In this document: positions 11,805-20,255 of the stretch, one piece after another
Layout: each line of letters starts with the position of its first letter
Numbering within the stretch: the first letter of the stretch is position 1
DNA from: Cloeon dipterum
Taxonomy: Eukaryota; Arthropoda; Insecta; Ephemeroptera; Baetidae
NCBI RefSeq assembly: GCF_949628265.1
Contig: NC_088786.1
Span: 41,313,681 to 41,377,680, forward strand
Reading direction: 5' to 3'
DNA length: 64,000 nt
The notes under the pieces: generated by a model
Seen by the model: the letters and a program-made list of their open reading frames with translations, nothing else
What the model was told of the DNA's origin: nothing
The model's database searches: none
Position numbers and translations under genes: made by a program

Positions 11805-12030
11805 TATAATCGTTAAATTTTAAATTTTAAACTTATAAGAGGCTGGCAATTAAAATGTTGCCGCGTATCGATGAAAAAAATCGATTTTATAATCATCTCT
11901 GGGCCAAATGTCAATTTTAATGAAATCTAAAATAAAAATAGAGCAGTATGTTTATTTGTTTTTAATTTAAAATTACATTTCACCAAACGGACGGAATGTT
12001 CGTGAACTTTTCTTTATCTACAACGCAGAT
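11805..12030 (+). promoter_or_regulatory. Shared upstream block of subfamily A genes (copy 2)
   Basis: Same block as at 12655, 15175 and 17325 (ttgccgcgtatcgatgaaaa, caccaaacggacggaatgtt). It is followed by cgtatttaaatgaac, a possible TATA-like box about 60 bp before the ATG at 12091. Confidence 0.5.
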
Positions 12031-12090
12031 CCATTTTCGTATTTAAATGAACTGATGGGTGGCAGACGTCGCAGTCACTGTGCAGCTTTC

Positions 12091-12300
12091 ATGATGGTCC
12101 AAACGCGTTTCCTCTTCGCTTTCCTGCTCATCGCGGCCGTTTGTCTCGTCTGCGAAACTCGAGCCACAAAGAAGACAGAAGATGGAACAACTGGCGATGC
12201 ACCTTCCCATGAAAGGGATGAACCGGTTCGGTCCATCGACGCTTCTTGTCCGGTGGGATTCGTCTTTCAAAGCGGAGGCTGCGTAACGACTCACATTTGA
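12091..12300 (+). CDS. Secapin-like secreted peptide, subfamily A, altered loop (copy 3)
   Basis: 69 residues from the first of two adjacent ATGs. The signal peptide is MMVQTRFLFAFLLIAAVCLV, and the propeptide carries PVRSIDAS as in copy 1. The loop is changed: CPVGFVFQSGGCVTTHI keeps both Cys and the C-x10-C spacing but loses the basic RGRCR core found in nearly all other copies. This would alter charge strongly, so the gene may be drifting or have a new role. The stop is followed by AAG|GTATAC, the usual 3'UTR donor, and the conserved block lies at 12385. Confidence 0.8.
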   Translation: MMVQTRFLFAFLLIAAVCLVCETRATKKTEDGTTGDAPSHERDEPVRSIDASCPVGFVFQSGGCVTTHI

Positions 12301-12384
12301 AAGGTATACAAATTTTAAAATTTAACTCTCAGGTCACGGATAATAACGTTTAGTTTTTTATGTTTTTCAGTCTTACGAGAAAGT

Positions 12385-12422
12385 GAGCTGTGTTCCTCGG
12401 AAGCGGCTGCTCCACATGATCC
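12385..12422 (+). promoter_or_regulatory. Conserved 3'UTR block, gene at 12091
   Basis: GAGCTGTGTTCCTCGGAAGC followed by GGCTGCTCCACATGATCC, in a second exon starting after ttttcag at 12370. AATAAA follows at about 12464. Confidence 0.75.
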
Positions 12423-12654
12423 ATAATGGAAATATGTTTGAAATATTGTAGAAATTTTTAACAAATAAAAAATTTAAACAAACGTTTTCTTTTTCCTTTA
12501 TAAGCCATCATAAAAATGTAATATCTTTAACGAATATAATTTTTGAAAGTGCAGGAAGTAGCGAGATTTTTTAGGGTTTTAGTAGAGAAACAGATTTCAA
12601 ATTCAAAATTATGTTAAGTACCTGGAAATTAATTAATATTAGACTTGTGAGAGG

Positions 12655-12850
12655 CTGAAAATTTGAAATCAATGAAAAAACGACTTTATTATCATTTTCT
12701 CGTGGCCAAATATAAATTTTTATGGAATCTAAAATAAAAACAGTTCTTGGCGCAATTTTTTATTATTGATTTCTAATTAAAAATTACATTTAAACAAAAC
12801 TTTTCCAGCAAACGGATGGAATATTCTTGAACTGTTCGTTATCTGCAACG
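12655..12850 (+). promoter_or_regulatory. Shared upstream block of subfamily A genes (copy 3)
   Basis: Homologous to 15175-15385. It holds the actttattatcattttct core and gttatctgcaacgcagatc close to the gene at 12921. Confidence 0.5.
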
Positions 12851-12920
12851 CAGATCCATCTTCGTATTTAAATGAACTGATTTTGGTGTCAGTCTCCGCA
12901 GTTGCTGTTGAGCTTTCACG

Positions 12921-13136
12921 ATGGTCCAAACCCGGCGTTTCCTCTTCTTCGCTTTCCTGCTCATCGCGGCCGTTTTTCTAACCCGCGAAACTCGAGCCAA
13001 CGGAGACACTGACACAGATGATGATCCAGGTGAATTAGAAGGTGAAGGAGAGGCCTTCGCCGCTCCTGAGAGGAACGCAGCATGTCCGCAGGGATTCGTC
13101 TTCAAATTGGGCAGATGCAGGATGATTCATTCTTGA
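12921..13136 (+). CDS. Secapin-like secreted peptide, subfamily A (copy 4)
   Basis: 71 residues. The signal peptide is MVQTRRFLFFAFLLIAAVFL with TRETRA at the likely cleavage site. A very acidic propeptide follows (TDTDDDPGELEGEGE), then AFAAPERNA and CPQGFVFKLGRCRMIHS. The acidic propeptide could neutralise the basic mature end until processing, which is inference. There is a single coding exon with a 3'UTR donor at AAAAAG|GTATAA. Confidence 0.87.
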   Translation: MVQTRRFLFFAFLLIAAVFLTRETRANGDTDTDDDPGELEGEGEAFAAPERNAACPQGFVFKLGRCRMIHS

Positions 13137-13213
13137 AAAAGGTATAAATTTCTAATTTTAATTCGAAGGCAACCTTCAGTTTCTGATTTTGTTTCAGTCT
13201 TGGAGAATAAAAT

Positions 13214-13255
13214 GAGCTGTGTCCCTCGGAAGCGGCTGCTCCACGTGATCCACGA
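13214..13255 (+). promoter_or_regulatory. Conserved 3'UTR block, gene at 12921
   Basis: GAGCTGTGTCCCTCGGAAGC then GGCTGCTCCACGTGATCCAC, starting about 16 nt after the 3'UTR acceptor. Confidence 0.75.
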
Positions 13256-13762
13256 TGAAAATGTTTAGAATGTGTTACAATTTTGAAAAAAAAGGAAATA
13301 TAGAAACAACCGTTTTTTATTCTTTATAAGCTAATATTAAAAACGTAATATCTTGAATTAGCTTAATTTTTGGAAACTGCATATCAAGTGGCGAGATTTT
13401 TTAGTACATTTAATCGTAAAAGATTTAAAAATCGAGAGTATATCAAGTGCCTGGAAATTAATAAATAATAATTATTCTTAAATTTGAAATCTCAGTCAGA
13501 GCAACTCATCTTCTCGGGGCCAAATGTCTATTTTTACGCTTTCCTTTTATTTGTTTCTAAAATTAAAATTGTTGTTAGTTGTTTTGCTGGAAATAAAAAA
13601 ATATTGTCGAGCGTTGAAGATGAGCCTGCCAATTATCCATTTTATTTGAGTGACCTTTGTCCTTGATTCTTTCTATTTTAAGCACTAATTAAACTGCGCT
13701 GTAAGCAATTGATCGTGTTATTCAAACCCAGCACAAATGCAGCAGTTGCCTTTTGAGTCGCA

Positions 13763-13959
13763 ATGCCTCAAGTTCGTTCTCTGCTCGTTTTGCTGCTTTT
13801 TGCGGCGGCTGTTTGGCCCGCCCGCGAATCCTGAGCCCCAGGAAACGACTCCGAGTATTCGGATGAAGGTCTAATGCTCAAAGGAGTAGCGATTGCAGTT
13901 CCAAAAAGGTCTTCCACCTGTCCACCTGGCTAAGGGGCAGATGCAGGAGGACGATTTGA
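13763..13959 (+). pseudogene. Dead secapin-like peptide gene, subfamily C
   Basis: The frame starts MPQVRSLLVLLLFAAAVWPA, a good signal peptide, then meets TGA at codon 24. The rest is still recognisable in the same frame up to SSTCPPG, followed by TAA. After a small deletion that shifts the frame, AGGGGCAGATGCAGGAGGAC encodes the old RGRCRRT end. A decayed 3'UTR block (cttttcctcagaagcggttc) is present near 14027. The signal peptide differs from subfamilies A and B. The other two members, at 18490 and 20756, are also dead. Confidence 0.8.
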
Positions 13960-14371
13960 GTTACGGAATAATGGAAATAATGTAACTTTTTCATCTTTAT
14001 ATCATTTTCAATGTAGTCTACGGGCTTTTCCTCAGAAGCGGTTCTTAAAGATAGTTGTGAAATGAATTTTTAATTTTATTTTGATAAAATAAAAATTTAA
14101 ATTGCATATTGCTATTTTTCTTAAAATTTATCACTCACCAAGATGTGTTGTTTGTAAATAACACGAATGAAGTGCCCGGTATCTTTTAATTCTGACCTTT
14201 TTCCTTTTCAAAAGAGATAAAAATAATCGATCTTTCAGCAGCGATGAATCAATTTATTAGCACATACGCGTATTCCTGTCTCTTCTGCTACGCACAATTG
14301 AAAGCACGATCCCTATATTATATTTAAGGCTCAGCAGTGCTGCGTTGGGTCAGTCGTGGTCCAGCCGCGTG

Positions 14372-14395
14372 ATGCCGCGAGAGTTCGCTCCATGG
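14372..14395 (+). pseudogene. Truncated start of a subfamily B peptide gene
   Basis: The sequence tcagtcgtggtccagccgcg followed by ATGCCGCGAGAGTTCGCTC repeats the promoter and first codons (MPR-VR-F) of the genes at 16199, 19146 and 20486, including the upstream ctatattatatttaaggc TATA-like region. It then runs directly into a dispersed repeat at 14396, so the rest of the gene is missing. Confidence 0.65.
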
Positions 14396-14545
14396 CCTGA
14401 CCTGCCCCAACACGCGTCGGCAGACCCAAGAACCTCCGCGTTTTATTTGTAAAATTGGCTTTTCTTTTTTCCGTCAACATCACGAGAGCTTTGGCGTGTG
14501 CCACGCCCTAAAATGTATTTTTTAACTGTACATTTTAGGACCTAC
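14396..14545 (+). repeat. Dispersed repeat DR1, copy 1
   Basis: About 150 bp beginning cctgacctgccccaacacgc and ending near aaaatgtatttttt. Further copies lie at 19446-19590 (plus) and 18757-18885 (minus). No terminal repeats or coding sequence seen. Confidence 0.65.
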
Positions 14546-14670
14546 TCTGCCTGTATGTGTGTCAAAGGATTTTGAGGAGAAATTCGATATCATTCCTCTT
14601 TTTAAAAGGACGCAATTCGTCAGCGCTATTTATTCAACTGATTGGTCAGTCGCTGTTGAGCTTCGCGAGG

Positions 14671-14892
14671 ATGATGGTCCAAACCCGTTTTCTCTTCGCT
14701 TTGCTGCTTATCGCGGCCGTTTTTCTCGCCCGCCAAACTCGAGCCGGCGGAGAAACTTACTCAGATGATGGATCAACAACCCGAAAATATTTCATAGAAT
14801 CGCTTCTTGTCGCTCCAGAGAGGAAACCCGAAGATCCATGTCCGTCGGGATTCGTTCTTCAAAGGGGCACATGCAGGATGACTCAATCTTGA
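14671..14892 (+). CDS. Secapin-like secreted peptide, subfamily A (copy 5)
   Basis: 73 residues from ATGATG at 14671. The signal peptide is MMVQTRFLFALLLIAAVFLA. The propeptide runs GGETYSDDGSTTRKYF to LLVAPERKPED, and the end is CPSGFVLQRGTCRMTQS. It is the closest relative of the minus-strand copy at 11627 and of the dead copy at 17113, which share RQT(R/Q)A and the TxEDG-type propeptide. A 3'UTR donor follows the stop (GAAAG|GTATAA). Confidence 0.85.
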   Translation: MMVQTRFLFALLLIAAVFLARQTRAGGETYSDDGSTTRKYFIESLLVAPERKPEDPCPSGFVLQRGTCRMTQS

Positions 14893-14954
14893 AAGGTATA
14901 ATTTTAAATTTTAATTCTCAGCTCACGGTATAATGAGGTTTGATTCTGTTTCAG

Positions 14955-14988
14955 GAGCCGTGTTCCTCGGAAGCGGCTGCTCCACGGT
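14955..14988 (+). promoter_or_regulatory. Conserved 3'UTR block, gene at 14671
   Basis: GAGCCGTGTTCCTCGGAAGC then GGCTGCTCCAC, immediately after the acceptor tgtttcag. Confidence 0.7.
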
Positions 14989-15174
14989 CAAATTATTTGA
15001 AATGGAATTAAATTTTGAATAAAAAATTAAATTTTAATTAGAAAGAATAATTTTTCTTTACTCTTGAAGGTAGAACTAAAATTTCATATCTTTTCAACCG
15101 CAGCAGCATTTTGGAAACTGAATAAAGTGGCGAGTTTATTCGACATTTAATCGTTAAATTTAAAATTTGAGACC

Positions 15175-15385
15175 TATAGGAAAAGGCTGGAAATTTAAAA
15201 GTTGCCGCGTATCAATGAAAAAATCGACTTTATTATCATCTCGGGGCCAAATGTCCATTTTAATGAGATCTAAAATTAATAAAACAGTATTCTCGGCGTT
15301 ATTTTTATTTGTTTTTAATTTAAAATTAAATTTCACCAAACGGACGGAATGTTCTATAACTTTTCGTTATCTCCAACGCAGATCA
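15175..15385 (+). promoter_or_regulatory. Shared upstream block of subfamily A genes (copy 4)
   Basis: Best example of the block: gttgccgcgtatcaatgaaa, then tcgactttattatcatctcg, caccaaacggacggaatgtt and tcgttatctccaacgcagat. An arthropod-type initiator TCAGT follows at about 15414, just before the ATG at 15438. Confidence 0.55.
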
Positions 15386-15437
15386 ATATCTGCGTATTTG
15401 CATGAACGGATGAGTCAGTCGCTGTTGAGCTTTCACG

Positions 15438-15659
15438 ATGGTCCAAACCCGGCGTTTCCTCTTCGCTTTCCTGCTCATCGCGGCCGTGTTTCTCACCCGC
15501 GAAACTCGAGCCAACGAAGAAACTGACACAGAGAATAAAGGTGGATTACAAGCTGAAGAAAAGGTCTTCTCGGATTTTTCCGATCCTGACAGGAACAACA
15601 TCGCTTCTTGTCCGCGGGGATTCATCTTCAAAAGGGGCAGATGCAGGATAATTCATTAA
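15438..15659 (+). CDS. Secapin-like secreted peptide, subfamily A (copy 6)
   Basis: 73 residues. The signal peptide is MVQTRRFLFAFLLIAAVFLT, then RETRANEETDTENKGG, DPDRNNIAS and CPRGFIFKRGRCRIIH. It is closest to copy 4 (12921), with the same RR in the signal peptide and the same 5' flank. The CDS is uninterrupted; a 3'UTR intron of about 48 bp follows. Confidence 0.87.
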   Translation: MVQTRRFLFAFLLIAAVFLTRETRANEETDTENKGGLQAEEKVFSDFSDPDRNNIASCPRGFIFKRGRCRIIH

Positions 15660-15732
15660 TTCTTGAAAGGTATAAATTTTAAATTTCAATTCGCAGGTTC
15701 TTATTATTTTGTTTCAGTCTTAGGAGGAGAAC

Positions 15733-15772
15733 GAGCTGTGTTCCTCGGAAGCGGCTGCTCCACACGATCCAC
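15733..15772 (+). promoter_or_regulatory. Conserved 3'UTR block, gene at 15438
   Basis: GAGCTGTGTTCCTCGGAAGC then GGCTGCTCCACACGATCC in the second exon. Confidence 0.75.
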
Positions 15773-16198
15773 GATGAAAATGTTAAACAATTTTGAAAAT
15801 AAAAAATGAAAACAAATATTTTTCTTTGCTCTTTAACTATAGAATAAAAATTAGAATACCTTGATAATGTTATTTTAATAAAATAACTGTATAAATTGCA
15901 TTATCCCTTCAATTTTTCTTTAACCAAGACGTTCATCCTAACATCAATGAAGTGTCCGGTGTTTTAATTCTGCCCTTTTTCCTTTCCAAAGCCTATTAAT
16001 AGAGATGAAACTGGTGTGCCCCTAATCGACGCTTCAGCAGGGATGATCCCAAGGTCACTAATTCATATTTTAGCACATTTCCTATCTCTTGTGCTGCCCA
16101 CAATGAAAACAACACGATCTCTATATTTTATTTCAGGCTATGGGCAGTGAGAGCAAGAAGCTGATGCGCGTTAGTCAGTCAGTCGTGGTCCAGCCGTG

Positions 16199-16381
16199 AT
16201 GCCACGAGTTGGCTTTTTTCTTTTCGCCTGCTTACTGCTGCTCGTCGCGGCAATTTTGCACGTCGGCGAAGCGTCGAATCTTTTGGCTGACTCTAAGAAA
16301 AGGCCTGCCGGACGCACATGTCCACCGGGATACACCCTCAGAAATGCACAATGCAGGCGTACTCATCATTATGGAAGATAA
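16199..16381 (+). CDS. Secapin-like secreted peptide, subfamily B (copy 1)
   Basis: 60 residues from the ATG at 16199. The signal peptide is MPRVGFFLFACLLLLVAAIL with HVGEA at the cleavage site. The propeptide is short and basic (DSKKRPAGRT), and the end is CPPGYTLRNAQCRRTHHYGR. Unlike subfamily A it has a basic tail after the second Cys and no acidic propeptide. A TATA-like ctatattttatttcaggc lies about 60 bp upstream of an initiator-like TCAGTCAGTCGTGG. A 3'UTR intron follows (AAG|GTAAAA to ttttag). The downstream flank is shared in inverted form with the gene at 20486. Confidence 0.83.
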   Translation: MPRVGFFLFACLLLLVAAILHVGEASNLLADSKKRPAGRTCPPGYTLRNAQCRRTHHYGR

Positions 16382-16446
16382 ATTCTGCAAGGTAAAATAC
16401 AAATCATGTTTATACACAACAGAGTTTTGATTTTGTTTAATTTTAG

Positions 16447-16492
16447 GAGTTTTGGCCGCTGAGCTTTTCCCTGGAAGTGGCCACTTGATTGA
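16447..16492 (+). promoter_or_regulatory. 3'UTR block, subfamily B version
   Basis: GCTGAGCTTTTCCCTGGAAG then TGGCCACTTGATTGAA. It is alignable with the subfamily A block (TTCC-nn-GGAAG core kept) and contains the perfect palindrome AAGTGGCCACTT. Confidence 0.6.
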
Positions 16493-16564
16493 AATTTAAA
16501 CAATAAATTGTAGTCGGCATTTTTTAAATAAAATTTGTTCAATTTAAATTAATTTATGAATAAT

Positions 16565-16825
16565 TTAAAGATGCTTAGTTTGATTTGGAAATTTAGGAAC
16601 CTTTATATACACGATTTAGAATCGATATTGATTGTGGGTTTCTGGAACTTTAATTTTCTATCATTTTTCCTTCCGCGTTGTTGCAACACATTCAAATTAA
16701 AATTACACACATAGGTTTCTGGATTTTCACAATACGCGTTTGAGTGCAATAACCCGGAGCCTGAGTCTCGATTTTATCGCCGCTTCAGGGCTTCCCCACA
16801 AATTCCAAACAAGTTTTAAGAAAAG
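16565..16825. repeat. Inverted duplicate flank (pairs with 19835-20075)
   Basis: The sequence running from the ttgattgtgggtttctggaa area through ataacccggagcctgagtct to gggcttccccacaaattcc recurs in reverse complement near 19850-20075. The subfamily B genes at 16199 (plus) and 20486 (minus) therefore arose by an inverted segmental duplication. Confidence 0.65.
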
Positions 16826-17112
16826 AGGTACGGCCTGTTAGTAGGCAATATGCAAATTTTGTGCCTGATGGACCAAAGCTGTGAACGCTGGGAGAATATT
16901 CGCGATTGTTGTCGGTGCAAGAATAAAAAGCAGCTAAAAATCTCATCGCGGGTGCATGAAATTTTTTCGAGTGGAAAGCGATAATTTATGCGCTGAAAAT
17001 TATTCCGCTTATTTGGCGGCCAAGTTCACTATCATTCCTCTTTTTAAAAGGACGCAATTCGTCAGCGCTATTTATTCAACTGATTGGTCAGTCGCTGTTG
17101 AGCTGTGCGAGG

Positions 17113-17314
17113 ATGTTGGTCCAAACCCGTTTTCTCTTCGCTTTGCTGCTTTCTCGCCCGCCAAACTCGAGCCGGCGGAGAAACTTATTCCACAGATGAT
17201 GGAATAATAACCGAAATAGAAGAAGCGGCATTTCTCGCTCCAGAGAGGAACCCCGACGGTTCACGCTGTCCGCCGGGATTCGTCTTTAATTTTAGCTCAC
17301 ATTTAATCGTATAA
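17113..17314 (+). pseudogene. Dead secapin-like peptide gene, subfamily A
   Basis: The start reads MLVQTRFLFALLL, then a deletion of about 17 bp, relative to the copy at 14671, removes the end of the signal peptide and shifts the frame. The remaining frame still encodes TRAGGETYSTDDG, FLAPERNPDG and CPPGFVF. It is then cut off and joined to unrelated sequence before the second Cys. Two independent lesions make function unlikely. Confidence 0.8.
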
Positions 17315-17324
17315 ATTTAAAATT

Positions 17325-17540
17325 TGAGACTTCCAAGAGGCTGGAAATTTAAAAGTTGCCGCGTATCAACAAAAAAATCGACTTTTTATTATCATCTTGG
17401 GGCCAAATGTCAATTTAATTGAAATCTAAAATAAATAAAACAGTGTGCTCGGCATTATTTTTATTTGTTTTTAATTTAAAAAATCATTTCACCAAACGGA
17501 CGGACTGTTCTTGAACTTTTCTTTATCTCCAACGCAAATC
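17325..17540 (+). promoter_or_regulatory. Shared upstream block of subfamily A genes (copy 5)
   Basis: Homologous to 15175-15385, directly abutting the broken end of the dead copy at 17113. It is upstream of the gene at 17594. Confidence 0.5.
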
Positions 17541-17593
17541 AATCTGCGTATTTGCATGAACTGCTGAGTCGCAGTCGCTTTTCAGCTTTCGTG

Positions 17594-17809
17594 ATGGTCC
17601 AAACGCGTTTCCTCTTCGCTTTCCTGCTCGTCGTGGCCGTGTTTGTCACCCGCGAAACTCATGCCAACGGAGAAACTGGCACAGCAGAGAATGCAGCAGG
17701 TGGTGGATTATTACAAGCTGTAGGACAGGCCTTCGCCGCTCCGAACAGGAACACGTGTCGGCAGGGATTCATCTTCAAAAGGGGCAAATGCAGGAGGACT
17801 CATATTTGA
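17594..17809 (+). CDS. Secapin-like secreted peptide, subfamily A (copy 7)
   Basis: 71 residues. The signal peptide is MVQTRFLFAFLLVVAVFVTR, then an Ala/Gly-rich propeptide (TAENAAGGGLLQAVGQ), AFAAPNRNT and CRQGFIFKRGKCRRTHI. The usual CPPG is CRQG here, so the Pro that normally follows the first Cys is lost, while the cysteine spacing is kept. The mature end is the most basic of subfamily A. Confidence 0.85.
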   Translation: MVQTRFLFAFLLVVAVFVTRETHANGETGTAENAAGGGLLQAVGQAFAAPNRNTCRQGFIFKRGKCRRTHI

Positions 17810-17891
17810 AAAAGGTATAAATTTTATATTTCAAATTCGCAGGTCACCATATTCAGTTCTTATTATTTTGTTTCAGTCTTAGCAGGAGAAT

Positions 17892-17931
17892 GAGCTGTGT
17901 TCCTCGGAAGCGGCTGCTCCACACGATCCAC
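17892..17931 (+). promoter_or_regulatory. Conserved 3'UTR block, gene at 17594
   Basis: GAGCTGTGTTCCTCGGAAGC then GGCTGCTCCACACGATCCA. Confidence 0.75.
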
Positions 17932-18489
17932 GATAAAAGTGTTTGAAATGTGTTACAATTTTGAAAATAAAAAATGAAAACAACCATTTTTCTTTATTTT
18001 TTTAACTTTAACCAGCGAAGCATAATTTTGAAAACTGAATGAAGGGGGTTGTTTAACAGTAGTAAGATTTAAAATTCGAGAATTATTTAGGGTATGTGGA
18101 AATTGAAAAAATATTAAAGAAAGCGTTCTTATAATTCTAAAATTTGAAATCCCAGAGCAAATTTAACTAACTCTTATTTTAAATCAAAGCGAATCTTAAC
18201 AATTCCAATTTTCATGCAATCTCTCAGTGCTTGTACTGTTTTTATTTGTTTTTAATTCGTAACATAAAAATAATTGTTACTTGTTTTGATGGAAATTAAA
18301 AAAAAACTGTTATCGCAAGTGTTGACGATGAGGGCCTGCCAATTTTCCATTTTATTTAATCACGCAGTAGATCTGAGTGATTTCTGTCCTTAATTGTGTC
18401 AATTTTTTGCTCTAATTAAACTGCGCTGTTAGAAATTGATCATGTTATTCAAACCCACAAATGTGGCAGTTATTGCTGTTTGAATCGCG

Positions 18490-18534
18490 ATGCTTCAAGT
18501 TCGCTCTCTGTTTGATTTTGTTGCGACTGGATGA
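18490..18534 (+). pseudogene. Dead remnant of a subfamily C peptide gene
   Basis: MLQVRSLFDFVATG then a stop. The upstream region (gttattcaaacccacaaatg) matches that of the dead gene at 13763, but the signal peptide breaks off after about seven matching codons and the rest is missing. Confidence 0.7.
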
Positions 18535-18756
18535 TTAAAAAAAGCGACCATGAGATGTTCACACTAAAAGCAGATGTGAACAAATAAAATTGGTTTAAAT
18601 TAAAGAAATTTTATTAGAACAATTTAAGTTGCTGGGTACAATTTTTAATTTTAAACAATGGTAAAATCATTTTGCGAAATTCTGCAGCACAACTAAACCA
18701 GAAATGATGATTTGTCCCTGCTCCAAGCCGGCGAAAGGAAAATACAGTACATTTTG

Positions 18757-18885
18757 GGGTGAGGCAGACGCCAAAGCTGGCTTGTCGTTGAAGGAAAGAT
18801 AAAGAAATGACAATTTTACAATTAAAACGGTGGTTCTTGGGTCCGCCGGCGCGTGTTGGGGCAGGTCAGGCCGCGAGGAGTGGAA
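18757..18885 (-). repeat. Dispersed repeat DR1, copy 2 (inverted)
   Basis: Reverse complement of the repeat at 14396 and 19446 (cgcgtgttggggcaggtcag, ggtggttcttgggtccgccg). Confidence 0.6.
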
Positions 18886-19145
18886 AGTTCAGCGTTTTAT
18901 CTCTCAACAAGATAAAAATATTGTTTTGTAAATAACATGAATGAATAAGTGCCCGGCCGGTATCTTAATTCTGACCTTTTCCCTTTTAATAAAGAGATAA
19001 AATAATCGATCTCTCAGCAGCGATGAATCGGGGTCACTAATTTATTAAGCACGTATTTTCTTCTCTCTTCTCCTTCCAATAATGAAAGCAAGATCTTTAT
19101 TTACAACTCAAGCTGCTGCTGAGTCTCAGTCGTGGTCCAGCCGTG

Positions 19146-19358
19146 ATGCCGCGAGTTCGCTTTTTTCTTTTCGTCTCCCTCCTCCTGCTCATCGCGGCCC
19201 TTTTGCTCGTCGGCCAAACTGAAGCACAAAATGACGTAGTTGATGATCCGATCCGTAATGTGGGTGACGCTCCGCGAAGGATCGCCGAACCCAATTGTCC
19301 ACCGGGACACACCTTCCAAAGGGGATTTTGCAGGCCTAATTATTACTCTGAAAGGTAA
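19146..19358 (+). CDS. Secapin-like secreted peptide, subfamily B (copy 2)
   Basis: 70 residues from the ATG at 19146. The signal peptide is MPRVRFFLFVSLLLLIAALL with VGQTEA at the cleavage site. The propeptide is QNDVVDDPIRNVGDAP with RRIAEPN before CPPGHTFQRGFCRPNYYSER. The RR could be a processing site, which is inference. A 3'UTR donor (AAAG|GTAAAA) follows the stop, but the 3' exon is only partly like its sisters before dispersed repeat DR1 takes over at about 19446, so its 3'UTR block appears lost. Confidence 0.83.
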   Translation: MPRVRFFLFVSLLLLIAALLLVGQTEAQNDVVDDPIRNVGDAPRRIAEPNCPPGHTFQRGFCRPNYYSER

Positions 19359-19445
19359 AATGCAAATAATATTATTTACACACACTCGAGTTTTGATTTT
19401 GTCTCATTTTTATAAAGGTTTGGTGGCTGAAGATTTTTCACTCCT

Positions 19446-19590
19446 CGACCTGACCTGCCCCAACACGCGCCTGCAGACCCAAGAACCACCGTTTTATGTG
19501 TAAAATCGGCTTTTCCATATTTTTCCTTCGACGTCAAGCGACGAGCTTTGGCGTCTGCCACGCCCCAAAATGTATTTTTTCCAATCACTG
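19446..19590 (+). repeat. Dispersed repeat DR1, copy 3
   Basis: gacctgacctgccccaacac to aaaatgtatttttt. It replaces the normal 3'UTR of the gene at 19146. Confidence 0.65.
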
Positions 19591-19834
19591 ACTGACTGTC
19601 AATAATTGACACCCCAAGTGGCGTCAAATCCACCCCTTTCGCCGAAGACGAATATTAATAGAGCTGAGTTTTTTTTCTAATAAAACTTCTTAAAATTAAA
19701 TTAATTTCTGCTTTTTGTTTGAACATCTCTTCGTCCCTTTTTTTAATGCCCCCGTCGCGAGACACTCGGCAATATTTTCCCGCGCAAAAAAAATCCCGCC
19801 TCCACTTAACCGGCCCTACCTTGGTAACCTTGGT

Positions 19835-20075
19835 TCTTAAAACTTGTTTGGAATTGTGGGGAAGCCCTCGTGCTCTTGGAGCAGCGATAAAATCGAGACT
19901 CAAGCTGCGGGTTATTGCACTCAAGTGTATTGTGAAAATGAATAAAGGAAAATCCAGACATCTGCTGTGTGTTTAGTTTTAATTTTAAGCGTTGGATCGA
20001 AAAAATAAGAGTTCCAGAAACTCACAATCAATTTCGATTCTTAATCGTGTAGACGTTCATAAATTACCCAGTCAA
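19835..20075. repeat. Inverted duplicate flank (pairs with 16565-16825)
   Basis: gtttggaattgtggggaagc and the agactcaagctgcgggttat area are the reverse complement of sequence near 16740-16815. Confidence 0.6.
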
Positions 20076-20160
20076 ACGAAGCATATTTTATTTCATAAAT
20101 TAATTTAAAAGTAAGAAATTTTATTAAATAAAAAAGTCATCTACAATTTCTTTAAATTCA

Positions 20161-20195
20161 ATCAAGTGGCCAATTCCAGGGAAAAGTTCAGCGAA
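20161..20195 (-). promoter_or_regulatory. 3'UTR block, subfamily B version, gene at 20256
   Basis: Minus strand GCTGAACTTTTCCCTGGAAT then TGGCCACTTGAT. It has one substitution in the palindrome compared with 16447. Confidence 0.55.
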
Positions 20196-20255
20196 CAAAA
20201 CTCCTTAAAATGAGACAAAATCAAAACTCGATTGTGTATAAATGTTATTTGTATT

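Noticed and set aside
13484-13666. 60-codon ORF with a hydrophobic segment
   Set aside because: It lies in the copied upstream block of the dead peptide gene at 13763 and is not preserved in the other copies of that block.
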